Positions 1-5,735 of a stretch of 8,889 nucleotides of DNA are shown here, one piece after another. Position numbers and translations under genes: made by a program. A model generated the notes under the pieces. The model made no database searches. It was not told the DNA's origin and saw nothing but the letters and a program-made list of their open reading frames with translations. Positions within the stretch are counted from its first letter, which is position 1. Every line of letters begins with the position of its first letter. This stretch comes from Savagea sp. (GTDB lineage Bacteria; Bacillota; Bacilli; Bacillales_A; Planococcaceae), in NCBI GenBank assembly GCA_030152265.1, contig JASLHQ010000219.1, positions 1 through 8,889 on the forward strand, read 5' to 3'.

Positions 1-771
1 TGCGTTAATGCTCATCATCGCTTGCGCTAATTTACCGTCCATTTTACGATCGTAATGAACGTAGCTACCGAGTCCTGCTGGAACGCCTGTAATGACAACT
101 TCTACGACGCCACCTAACGTATCGCCACGCTCTTTCGCTTCGTCGATTGCACGCATCATTTTTTCAGCTGCTGCATCGTCCGCACAATATACAGGGCTCG
201 CTTCTACTTTTTCACGAAGCTCTTCGATTGATAAGTTTTCATATGTCGAGCGGTCCGCTACAATTCCACCAATTTCTGTGACGTGTGCGACCGTTTGAAT
301 ATCGAGTTCTTTCAACAATTGCATCGCTACTGCACCGATCGCCACGCGCATCGTCGTTTCACGTGCACTTGAACGCTCGAGGACATTTCGAAGGTCGCGA
401 TGGCTATATTTAATTCCACCGACTAAGTCCGCATGTCCCGGACGCGGGCGTGTAATTTGGCGTTTAATATCTTCTGGGTTAACATCTTCCGCTAACGGTT
501 CAATGCCCATCACTTTCGTCCAATGTTTCCAGTCGTCATTCGTCACCATGAGAGCGACAGGGGATCCTAATGTTTTCCCGTGGCGTACGCCTGCTGAAAT
601 TTCCACTAAGTCTTTTTCAATTTGCATACGGCGTCCACGACCGTATCCTCCTTGACGACGTTTTAATTGTTTATCAATCATCTCACTCGTAATGTTCATT
701 TGAGCGGGTAAACCTTCTATAATTGCTGTTAATTTTGGTCCGTGTGATTCTCCTGCTGTAAAAAAGCGCAT
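1..771 (-). CDS. aroC: Chorismate synthase, 3' end cut off by window
   Basis: The enzyme converts 5-enolpyruvylshikimate-3-phosphate to chorismate with reduced FMN, the last common step to Trp, Phe, Tyr and folate. The visible 257 residues start MRFFTAGESHGP, with the family signature GESHG at residues 7-11. They continue with RRQGGYGRGRRM (about 38-49), RPRPGHADL and ERSSARET, all typical FMN/substrate-binding segments. The family is about 390 residues, so roughly the last third lies beyond position 1. The ATG at 771 follows AAAGGGG (779-785) with 7 nt spacing, a strong ribosome site. It is the ortholog of B. subtilis aroF, which heads the aro/trp supraoperon. A separate promoter and leader hairpin lie just upstream, so it probably begins its own transcript. 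Identification is secure; only the 3' end is unseen. Confidence 0.96.
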   Translation of the reverse strand, partial: MRFFTAGESHGPKLTAIIEGLPAQMNITSEMIDKQLKRRQGGYGRGRRMQIEKDLVEISAGVRHGKTLGSPVALMVTNDDWKHWTKVMGIEPLAEDVNPEDIKRQITRPRPGHADLVGGIKYSHRDLRNVLERSSARETTMRVAIGAVAMQLLKELDIQTVAHVTEIGGIVADRSTYENLSIEELREKVEASPVYCADDAAAEKMMRAIDEAKERGDTLGGVVEVVITGVPAGLGSYVHYDRKMDGKLAQAMMSINA

Positions 772-790
772 AATTTTTCCCCTTTCTATC

Positions 791-815
791 CGCATTACTT
801 TAGCAAGTTAATGCG
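791..815 (-). other. Leader hairpin upstream of aroC
   Basis: On the minus strand the arms CGCATTA and TAATGCG pair perfectly. Inside them is a further CTT/AAG pairing, closed by GCTA, with one bulged A. The hairpin lies between the putative aroC promoter and the aroC Shine-Dalgarno site, ending about 6 nt before the latter. No T-run follows it on the minus strand, so it is not a terminator. It could stabilise the mRNA or be a protein-binding site; the role is unknown. Confidence 0.5.
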
Positions 816-836
816 TTAAAACTAAATATAATTAGT

Positions 837-845
837 AGTATACCA
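837..845 (-). promoter_or_regulatory. Extended -10 promoter for aroC
   Basis: The minus strand reads TGGTATACT, a TGn extended -10 followed by TATACT (5 of 6 to the sigma-A consensus). No good TTGACA box is found 16-18 bp upstream, which is common for extended -10 promoters. Transcription would start near 830, giving a leader of about 60 nt that contains the hairpin at 791-815. This is inferred from sequence only. Confidence 0.5.
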
Positions 846-892
846 TTTTTCAAAGGTGAGGAAATGCCTAAATGACAATTCCCTCTTTTTAT

Positions 893-935
893 ATGAAAAT
901 AGACTGCTTCTGGCATATGCCTTATGCAGTCTATT
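893..935 (-). terminator. Probable terminator after cheR
   Basis: A 10-bp perfect inverted repeat (AATAGACTGC at 898-907 and GCAGTCTATT at 926-935) starts two bases after the cheR stop codon. A second palindrome, GGCATATGCC (912-921), is nested in its loop. On the minus strand the stem runs into TATTTTCATAT, a short and interrupted U-tract. Position and stem support a terminator, but the weak U-tract makes its efficiency uncertain. It separates cheR from the aroC promoter. Confidence 0.6.
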
Positions 936-937
936 CG

Positions 938-1711
938 TTATTTTACTTTTTTATAGAAAAATGTATCGACCACTTCAAAACCGTACTGTTCTGGATTAAA
1001 AATTTGTTCTGTACTTCCGACGAACAATACACCGCCGATTTTTAACGCTTTTGAAAAATTGTGATAAATTTGGTCTTTCGCTTCTTCTGTAAAATAGATC
1101 ATCACGTTACGACAAACGATTAAATCATGGTTCGGCTCGTAACGATCTTCGAGTAAATTATGTTGACGGAATGTGACCGTTCGTTTAATTTCATCGACAA
1201 CTTGATAATGAGTACCTTCTTTGATGAAATAACGATCAACGACATCTTTCGGCACTTCCTTAATCGAACGTGCACCGTACAATCCTACTTTCGCTTGTTC
1301 AATCACCCCTTTATCTAAATCCGTTGCTTGAATCGAAATGTCACGTAACGGAACATGATTTGATAAAACCATCGCTAAAGAATACGGCTCTTCTCCCGTT
1401 GAACACGCAGCACTCCAAATTTTTAAACGCTTATTTTTTTCAAGTAATTGCGGAAAAATTTTATCTTGTAATACTTTCCAGCGTTGCCCATTACGATAAA
1501 ATTCTGACACATTAATCGTCATACGGTCTAAAAATTCGTCTAACAATGCTGGGTCACGATCAATTGCATCGAAGTATTCAATAAAATTATGATAGCCACG
1601 CTTCTCATAAAGCGATGTGAGACGGCGTTTCATTTGCGCTTCTTTATAGAGGGAAAGATCGATTCGCGTTTTTCTTTTAATTTTCTCGATGAACTGTTCA
1701 TAATCTGACAT
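938..1711 (-). CDS. cheR: Chemotaxis protein methyltransferase CheR
   Basis: CheR uses S-adenosylmethionine to methylate glutamates on chemoreceptors at the cell pole, setting adaptation opposite to CheB. The 257 residues match the family length (256 in B. subtilis). The N-terminal helical domain (about 1-75) contains LYKEAQMKRRLTSLY and RMTINVSEFYRN (63-74). The C-terminal Rossmann methyltransferase domain has the SAM-binding SAACSTGEEPY (100-110), ATDLD (129-133), CRNVMIYF (200-207) and GSTEQIFNP (232-240). The ATG at 1711 has a modest AAAGGCAGG-type ribosome site. The gene follows ndk, with a terminator in between and only about 25 nt between that T-run and the start, so it seems to depend on read-through or a promoter inside ndk. 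Its presence implies a motile, chemotactic organism. Confidence 0.96.
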   Translation of the reverse strand: MSDYEQFIEKIKRKTRIDLSLYKEAQMKRRLTSLYEKRGYHNFIEYFDAIDRDPALLDEFLDRMTINVSEFYRNGQRWKVLQDKIFPQLLEKNKRLKIWSAACSTGEEPYSLAMVLSNHVPLRDISIQATDLDKGVIEQAKVGLYGARSIKEVPKDVVDRYFIKEGTHYQVVDEIKRTVTFRQHNLLEDRYEPNHDLIVCRNVMIYFTEEAKDQIYHNFSKALKIGGVLFVGSTEQIFNPEQYGFEVVDTFFYKKVK

Positions 1712-1735
1712 GGATTAAACCTGCCTTTCTCTATG

Positions 1736-1767
1736 TAAAAACAGCCTCACGGAAGCCGCGAGACTGT
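1736..1767 (-). terminator. Rho-independent terminator after ndk
   Basis: Read on the minus strand, ACAGTCTCGCGG (1756-1767) pairs with CCGTGAGGCTGT (1741-1752) along all 12 positions, using two G-U wobbles. The loop is CTT, and a run of five T follows (1737-1741). On the plus strand those wobble pairs become A-C mismatches, so the structure works only for minus-strand transcription. It lies 15 nt past the ndk stop codon and 25 nt before the cheR start. Confidence 0.88.
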
Positions 1768-1782
1768 ATAAGGTGCTCTTTA

Positions 1783-2196
1783 TTAAACGAGCTCTTCTTC
1801 TTTGAAGAATAAGCCAATTTCACGTTCAGCTGATTCTGGTGAGTCTGAACCGTGAATGATGTTTTCGCCAACAGTGATTGCGTAGTCTCCACGCACTGTT
1901 CCTGGTGTCGCTTCAGCAGGGTTTGTAGCACCCATCATGAAACGTGCTGTTGAGATGACATTCTCGCCTTCCCAAACCATTGCAAATACTGGACCTGATG
2001 TGATGAATTCTACGAGCTCTCCGAAGAATGGACGCTCTTTATGTTCACCGTAGTGCTCTTGTGCAAGTTCTGGTGAAATTTGCATTAATTTAGCACCTAC
2101 TAAGTTATAGCCTTTTTTCTCGAAGCGGCTAACGATTTCTCCAATTAAGTTACGTTTAACGCCGTCTGGTTTAACCATTAAAAATGTTTTTTCCAT
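1783..2196 (-). CDS. ndk: Nucleoside diphosphate kinase
   Basis: Ndk moves the gamma-phosphate from ATP to other NDPs through a phosphohistidine and balances the cytosolic NTP/dNTP pools. The 137-residue protein starts MEKTFLMVKPDGV and carries the active-site signature NIIHGSDS (112-119), with His115 as the phosphorylated residue. It also has RPFFGELVEFITSGPV (55-70) and the conserved C-terminal AEREIGLFF. It is about ten residues shorter than the B. subtilis enzyme (148), only by a trimmed C-terminus. The ATG at 2196 follows TGGAGTG with 6 nt spacing. A GTG three codons upstream lies inside that ribosome site and is rejected. A sigma-A-like promoter precedes the gene and a terminator follows it, so it can be transcribed alone, although no terminator separates it from hepT. 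Confidence 0.97.
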   Translation of the reverse strand: MEKTFLMVKPDGVKRNLIGEIVSRFEKKGYNLVGAKLMQISPELAQEHYGEHKERPFFGELVEFITSGPVFAMVWEGENVISTARFMMGATNPAEATPGTVRGDYAITVGENIIHGSDSPESAEREIGLFFKEEELV

Positions 2197-2238
2197 GTGT
2201 AACACTCCATTTCATCAATATGTAAAAACCCAACAATT

Positions 2239-2267
2239 ATCGTACCATTGTAAGCCTTTTGTTTCAA
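2239..2267 (-). promoter_or_regulatory. Sigma-A-type promoter for ndk
   Basis: The minus strand shows a -35 TTGAAA (2262-2267), a 17-bp spacer and a -10 TACGAT (2239-2244) preceded by TG in the extended -10 position (TGGTACGAT). The -35 lies 10 nt after the hepT stop codon. The start site would be near 2232, giving a leader of about 35 nt. Confidence 0.62.
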
Positions 2268-2277
2268 CTGTTATCCA

Positions 2278-3252
2278 TCAATATTTACGCTGACCGATGA
2301 AGCGAGCAATTTGGTAAAATGCGTCTTTCGCACGTCCATCTTCCAACGGTTCAATTTCATCCATCGCTTTTTGTAAATAACGATCACTCATTTGCTGCGC
2401 ATATTCAATTGCACCGCTTTGACGAATGTACTGTAACATCTCTTTACGCGCTTCTTCTGTCAATGTTTCATCGAATGCAGCGTTCATATATTTAATGAAT
2501 ATAGTATCTTCTAATAAATACAATGTCGGCAACGTTAAATGACCATTCAATAAGTCGCTCCCCGCTGGTTTCCCTAACTTTTCATCGGTTGAAACGATAT
2601 CTAAAATATCATCGACGATTTGGAAAGCCATCCCAGCAAAGTAACCGAAGCGCGTGAGGCGACGAATATTTTCTTCAGAAGTACCCGACACACGTGCACC
2701 GAGTTCGCAACTCGTTGACAGCAAAAGAGCTGTTTTTCGTTTAATACGACGCAAATAATCCCTCAAATTTTGGTCAACTCTACGTTGATCGTGCATTTGA
2801 ATGATTTCGCCTTTACAAATGTCGAGCATCGTTTGCGCTAACGTCTCATGCATTTGCTGATTACTAATAACGCTCATCGTTTCCAATGCACGCGCAAACA
2901 TGAAGTCACCCGTATACATCGCGACTCGATTATCGTAACGCGCTTTTACTGTTTTGAGTCCACGACGCATGTCTGAATCATCAATGACATCATCGTGAAC
3001 GAGCGATGCCATATGAATCAATTCTAAAGCGACAGCCACACGCGCAACGTCATCTTCTTTATACGTTCCAAATTGCGCACTTAAAATGACGAATATCGGA
3101 CGAATTCGTTTACCGCCTGCTTTGAGTAAGTGCATCGACGCATCTTGAATAACAGGGGAAGAAGAACGTACCGAGCGCTCCAATTGCTTTTCTATCAATT
3201 GTAAATCTTTTCGAAAGTCTCGATAAAGAGACATCATTTGTAATTTATTCAA
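2278..3252 (-). CDS. hepT: Heptaprenyl diphosphate synthase component II (catalytic)
   Basis: This is the catalytic subunit of the two-part trans-prenyltransferase that extends farnesyl diphosphate with isopentenyl units to make the menaquinone side chain. It works together with HepS, encoded two genes upstream. The 324 residues contain GGKRIRP (46-52), the first aspartate motif DDVID (87-91), KRKTA (171-175) and the second aspartate motif QIVDDILD (211-218). These are all the Mg-diphosphate ligands expected in an active enzyme. The start chosen is TTG at 3252, because GAAGGG (3259-3264) lies 6 nt before it. A GTG at 3273, touching the menG stop, has no ribosome site, and neither do the ATGs at codons 6-7. 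The chain length (C35 or other) cannot be read from the sequence. Its neighbour menG completes the same pathway. Confidence 0.94.
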   Translation of the reverse strand: MNKLQMMSLYRDFRKDLQLIEKQLERSVRSSSPVIQDASMHLLKAGGKRIRPIFVILSAQFGTYKEDDVARVAVALELIHMASLVHDDVIDDSDMRRGLKTVKARYDNRVAMYTGDFMFARALETMSVISNQQMHETLAQTMLDICKGEIIQMHDQRRVDQNLRDYLRRIKRKTALLLSTSCELGARVSGTSEENIRRLTRFGYFAGMAFQIVDDILDIVSTDEKLGKPAGSDLLNGHLTLPTLYLLEDTIFIKYMNAAFDETLTEEARKEMLQYIRQSGAIEYAQQMSDRYLQKAMDEIEPLEDGRAKDAFYQIARFIGQRKY

Positions 3253-3273
3253 GGTATTCCCTTCCCTATTCAC

Positions 3274-3969
3274 TCAATATTTGAAGCCGATATGTCCTGC
3301 CGCCGCTCCACCGCTATATCCTTTGTACGCCACATCTTTAAACCCTGCATTCGCAAACATTTCTGCAAGTTGTTTACGGCCCGGGAAATCGTCTGCTGAC
3401 TCTTGCAACCAAGAATATTCATCATAACTCTTCGCTAACACTTTACCGAAGAGAGGCATAATATTTTTGAAATAAAATTTGAATAGTTGACGGTAAACCG
3501 GAAGTTCTGGTTGTGATGTCTCTAAACAAGCTGCCATACCTCCTGGTTTTAAAACACGATACATTTCACGTAGTACTTGATCGTAATCTGGTACGTTACG
3601 CAATCCGAACCCAATCGTTACATAGTCAAATGTACCGTCTGGAAATGGCAGTTCCATCGCATTTCCTTGGATGAGAGTAGTATTCGGCAAATGAGCAATT
3701 TTTGGCCGTCCTGCGCTAAGCATGTTCTCGCTGAAGTCTAAGCCTACTACTTCACCAGTTGGACCTGTTGCTTCTGCTAATGCGACGGTCCAATCTGCTG
3801 TTCCACAACAAACATCCAAAGCTTTAGCACCTTCAAACACACGCATTTTCGCCATCATATCGGTACGCCATTTTTTATGTAAATTAAAGCTGATGACCGA
3901 ATTCATCTTATCGTAATCTTCGGATATACTTTCAAAAACTTGGTGTACTTTCTCTTCTTTAGATAACAA
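3274..3969 (-). CDS. menG: Demethylmenaquinone methyltransferase
   Basis: MenG (also called MenH or UbiE) methylates demethylmenaquinone with S-adenosylmethionine to give menaquinone, the membrane electron carrier; it is the last step of the pathway. The 231 residues match the family length (about 233). They show KVHQVFESISEDYDKMNSVIS near the N-terminus, the SAM motif LDVCCGTADW (51-60) and the acidic LDFSENML (77-84). GFGLRNVPD (120-128), KPGG (141-144) and a C-terminal GHIGFKY follow. The start is TTG at 3969, with AAGGAG (3976-3981) 6 nt before it; the next in-frame ATG, at codon 22, would remove conserved residues. The start lies 11 nt inside the end of hepS, and the ribosome site sits within hepS codons, so the two are probably translationally coupled. 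Confidence 0.95.
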   Translation of the reverse strand: MLSKEEKVHQVFESISEDYDKMNSVISFNLHKKWRTDMMAKMRVFEGAKALDVCCGTADWTVALAEATGPTGEVVGLDFSENMLSAGRPKIAHLPNTTLIQGNAMELPFPDGTFDYVTIGFGLRNVPDYDQVLREMYRVLKPGGMAACLETSQPELPVYRQLFKFYFKNIMPLFGKVLAKSYDEYSWLQESADDFPGRKQLAEMFANAGFKDVAYKGYSGGAAAGHIGFKY

Positions 3970-4678
3970 TGAATTCTCCTTCTTTCTGTTGTAATGTCAC
4001 ACGGCCTAACCAAAAATCTTGTTCGCTCGCCGTCATCGATAACTGTGCAGCTTGTTGATCAAATTGCATTTGCAATTTATTAGTGAGCATTTTTTGCTCT
4101 TCCAATGATAGTTGTTGTAACCCTAAAACGTCGCTTTTTTGGTCGATTAAAAATAACGGATATGCAAGATGTAGAAGTGGGATATAACGTGCATAGCCAC
4201 AATCTTCATATAAAGCTTCGAGCAAACGAATTTCAATCTCTTTCACATAGTGTAACCAAAGTTCCGGTGTCATTTCACGCTCAAAACGGTACGTCGTTCG
4301 CGCTTCATTCACCGCCATAATCGCTTTTGAAAAATGACCTATACGTTCAAATTGACAATGCTTCGCTAAAATTTGATAATAAATACCGCTGTAATGATCT
4401 CCTGCTAAAACAGTCAATTGATCACGTTCTTCGACTGTGTCGAGCGTTACATAATCATGTACATCAAAGGAACATTTCGCAGCCCCAACTGCTAATGCAA
4501 CGAGCATCTGTTGCTCTTCAAACTGCTTTTTATGCAGTTGAGGCCATAATGTTAAAAAGATGAATAGAGGCGATACGACAGGCGCACCGAGCTCCTCGTT
4601 GATAGAACGTTCATAAACGAGCGATTGCAAACGTGTATGATACGTATTTATTTGTCGTTCAATCCATGTTTTCTCCAT
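3959..4678 (-). CDS. hepS: Heptaprenyl diphosphate synthase component I
   Basis: This is the small, non-catalytic subunit that pairs with HepT to form the active medium-chain prenyl diphosphate synthase for menaquinone. The 239-residue product is close to B. subtilis HepS (about 250). It lacks aspartate-rich motifs but carries the recognisable segment VLAGDHYSGIYYQILA (about 90-105), the best conserved part of this fast-evolving family. The start is ATG at 4678, with TGGAGAA ending 7 nt before it. An ATG at 4693 (MENEK...) has only a weak site. A much longer reading of the frame up to 4816 would run back inside mtrB and has no family support. The gene begins 20 nt after mtrB and overlaps menG by 11 nt. 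The assignment rests on this motif and on synteny. Confidence 0.88.
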   Translation of the reverse strand: MEKTWIERQINTYHTRLQSLVYERSINEELGAPVVSPLFIFLTLWPQLHKKQFEEQQMLVALAVGAAKCSFDVHDYVTLDTVEERDQLTVLAGDHYSGIYYQILAKHCQFERIGHFSKAIMAVNEARTTYRFEREMTPELWLHYVKEIEIRLLEALYEDCGYARYIPLLHLAYPLFLIDQKSDVLGLQQLSLEEQKMLTNKLQMQFDQQAAQLSMTASEQDFWLGRVTLQQKEGEFIVI

Positions 4679-4698
4679 CTTTTCGTTCTCCATTTCTT

Positions 4699-4923
4699 TC
4701 ACGACTCTTTCGGATCGCTTACCATCGTTCCGTGAGCGGTGACAATTTCGGCATGCCCTCGAATTTTCATCGCAGAAGTATGTTCTGTAAATTGGGCGAT
4801 CATCACTTCGCCGCAATCTAATTTTTCTGTATGATGGAATTTCGTATCATTGCCTCGCGTTAAACCGATGACGTTAACGCCATCTTCTTTCGCTTTAATG
4901 ACGACATAGTCTAATTGCGCCAT
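4699..4923 (-). CDS. mtrB: Trp RNA-binding attenuation protein TRAP
   Basis: TRAP forms an 11-subunit ring that, when loaded with tryptophan, binds (G/U)AG repeats in leader RNA and shuts down trp genes. The 74-residue protein matches B. subtilis TRAP (75) closely: DGVNVIGLTRG (14-24), DTKFHH (26-31) and IAQFTEHTSA (42-51). The RNA-binding residues known from B. subtilis (Lys37, Lys56, Arg58) correspond to Lys34, Lys53 and Arg55 here. The Trp-pocket residues correspond to Thr22, Thr27, Gln44, Thr46 and His48. All are present, so it should be functional. Cys37 replaces a lysine found in B. subtilis. The ATG at 4923 follows AAAGGTG (4932-4938) with 8 nt spacing; an ATG at 4962 would fall in a putative -10 box. 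The gene follows folE, as in the B. subtilis mtrAB operon. Confidence 0.96.
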   Translation of the reverse strand: MAQLDYVVIKAKEDGVNVIGLTRGNDTKFHHTEKLDCGEVMIAQFTEHTSAMKIRGHAEIVTAHGTMVSDPKES

Positions 4924-4957
4924 TTTCTCCACACCTTTCGTCAGTGTCTCACAATCA

Positions 4958-4987
4958 ATCATAACATAATATTTAACGCTTTCGCAA
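4958..4987 (-). promoter_or_regulatory. Possible internal promoter for mtrB-hepS-menG-hepT
   Basis: On the minus strand TTGCGA (4982-4987) is followed, after 18 bp, by TATGAT (4958-4963) with an upstream TG (TGTTATGAT). This gives matches of 4/6 and 5/6 plus the extended element. The start would be about 30 nt upstream of the mtrB ATG. It could allow the menaquinone genes and TRAP to be made apart from folE. This is inference from sequence only. Confidence 0.4.
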
Positions 4988-4995
4988 AGACGTTA
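4974..4995 (-). other. Hairpin at the folE stop codon
   Basis: On the minus strand TAACG-T-CTTT pairs with AAAG-CGTTA around a GCG loop: nine base pairs with one bulged T. The left arm includes the folE stop codon. No T-run follows (AAATATTATG), so it is unlikely to terminate transcription. It may affect mRNA processing or stability between folE and mtrB. Confidence 0.5.
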
Positions 4996-5559
4996 AGAAC
5001 GAATAAATGTCAAAATTTCATTGCGTTTCACAGCATCCGTTTCAAACACACCGCGAGCAACAGTTGTCACTGTTTTTGCACCTGGCTTTTTTACCCCACG
5101 CATCGTCATACATAAATGTTCTGCTTCGACAACTACGTAGACACCTTGAGGGTTTAACATCTCAACCATCGCATCCGCAACTGTCGATGTAATACGTTCT
5201 TGCAATTGCGGACGTTTCGCTGTCGCTTCTACCGCTCTCGCTAACTTAGATAATCCAGCAACTTTTCCATCTTTCGGAATGTAAGCGACGTGCGCATGTC
5301 CGAAAAATGGTACGAGATGGTGTTCACACATTGAATAGAACGGAATATCTTTGACGAGTACTACTTCGTCGTGCCCTTCATCAAAAACTGTTTCAAAATA
5401 TTTTTTTGGATCGTCTTGCAATCCGCTGAATACTTCCGCATACATTTTAGAAACGCGCTTCGGTGTATCAAGTAGCCCTTCACGACTTGGATCTTCACCA
5501 ACTGCTTCTAAAATCATCGTCACCGCTTGCTCTATCTTTTTCAAATCTACATTCGTCAT
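4993..5559 (-). CDS. folE: GTP cyclohydrolase I
   Basis: FolE (MtrA in B. subtilis) converts GTP to 7,8-dihydroneopterin triphosphate, the first step of folate synthesis in the cytosol; the enzyme is a homodecamer. The 188 residues match the family (190 in B. subtilis). They show GEDPSREGLLDTPKRV (21-36), the zinc motif SMCEHHLVPFFG (76-87) with Cys78 and His81, and GLSKLARAVEATAKRPQLQE (102-121). The third zinc ligand, Cys150, is in EAEHLCMTMRG. All zinc ligands are intact. The ATG at 5559 follows a strong AGGAGG site at a rather long spacing of about 11 nt; no better in-frame start is present. A promoter with unusual flanking repeats lies upstream, and mtrB follows after 69 nt. Confidence 0.97.
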   Translation of the reverse strand: MTNVDLKKIEQAVTMILEAVGEDPSREGLLDTPKRVSKMYAEVFSGLQDDPKKYFETVFDEGHDEVVLVKDIPFYSMCEHHLVPFFGHAHVAYIPKDGKVAGLSKLARAVEATAKRPQLQERITSTVADAMVEMLNPQGVYVVVEAEHLCMTMRGVKKPGAKTVTTVARGVFETDAVKRNEILTFIRS

Positions 5560-5589
5560 CGCTCGATGTTCCTCCTAAAAAATTAATAT

Positions 5590-5619
5590 ATTATTTATGT
5601 AAACAAGTATGTCTTTCAA
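5590..5619 (-). promoter_or_regulatory. Sigma-A-type promoter for folE operon
   Basis: The minus strand shows -35 TTGAAA (5614-5619), an 18-bp spacer and -10 AATAAT (5590-5595); each box matches consensus at five of six positions. The region from the -10 to the ribosome site is very AT-rich. The start site would be near 5583, giving a short leader of about 25 nt with no visible riboswitch. Repeats flank the -35 box. Confidence 0.6.
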
Positions 5620-5657
5620 GATAGTAGCATAAAGGACATACCCCGTACAGATAGTAG
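5607..5657. repeat. Direct and inverted repeats around the folE -35 box
   Basis: AGATAGTAG occurs twice on the plus strand, at 5619-5627 and 5649-5657, exactly 30 bp apart (about three helical turns). The first copy abuts the folE -35 box. In addition, GTATGTC (5607-5613) and GACATAC (5635-5641) form a perfect 7-bp inverted repeat that encloses the -35 box and one copy of the direct repeat. Such spacing suits an operator bound on one face of the helix, but no known regulator is recognised. Confidence 0.45.
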
Positions 5658-5661
5658 TTCT

Positions 5662-5720
5662 AAAAACAAAAAAAGAGCGAGTTTTGTGACATTGTTTTCA
5701 CAATATCCCATCTCGCTCTT
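5662..5720 (-). terminator. Rho-independent terminator after hbs
   Basis: On the minus strand AAGAGCGAG (5712-5720) pairs with CTCGCTCTT (5673-5681), and a run of seven T follows (5668-5674). Between the arms is a second stem: GATATTGT and ACAATGTC pair around a GAAA loop. It begins 15 nt after the hbs stop codon. It isolates hbs from the folE promoter. Confidence 0.9.
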
Positions 5721-5735
5721 CTTTTCGCTATGTTA

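Noticed and set aside
92..298. Plus-strand open frame inside aroC
   Set aside because: It is a Ser/Thr-rich, low-information product antisense to conserved aroC codons; a shadow frame.
772..836. TRAP binding site in the aroC leader
   Set aside because: Only isolated TAG/AAG triplets occur; there is no run of nine or more (G/U)AG triplets at 2-3 nt spacing.
1731..1931. Small minus-strand frame overlapping the end of ndk and its terminator
   Set aside because: It lies out of frame in ndk, runs through the terminator stem, and has no family resemblance.
4679..4816. Long N-terminal extension of hepS reaching back into mtrB
   Set aside because: The open frame simply continues inside the well-supported mtrB gene. 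The extension is rich in Arg/Cys with no family match, and a ribosome site fits the ATG at 4678.
4924..4962. 13-residue longer TRAP start at ATG 4962
   Set aside because: It has no ribosome site, overlaps a putative -10 box, and would exceed the family length. The ATG at 4923 has AAAGGTG at good spacing.
5560..5672. A riboswitch or T-box in the folE leader
   Set aside because: The predicted leader is only about 25 nt and AT-rich. The region upstream is the hbs terminator and promoter repeats, with no conserved aptamer core seen.
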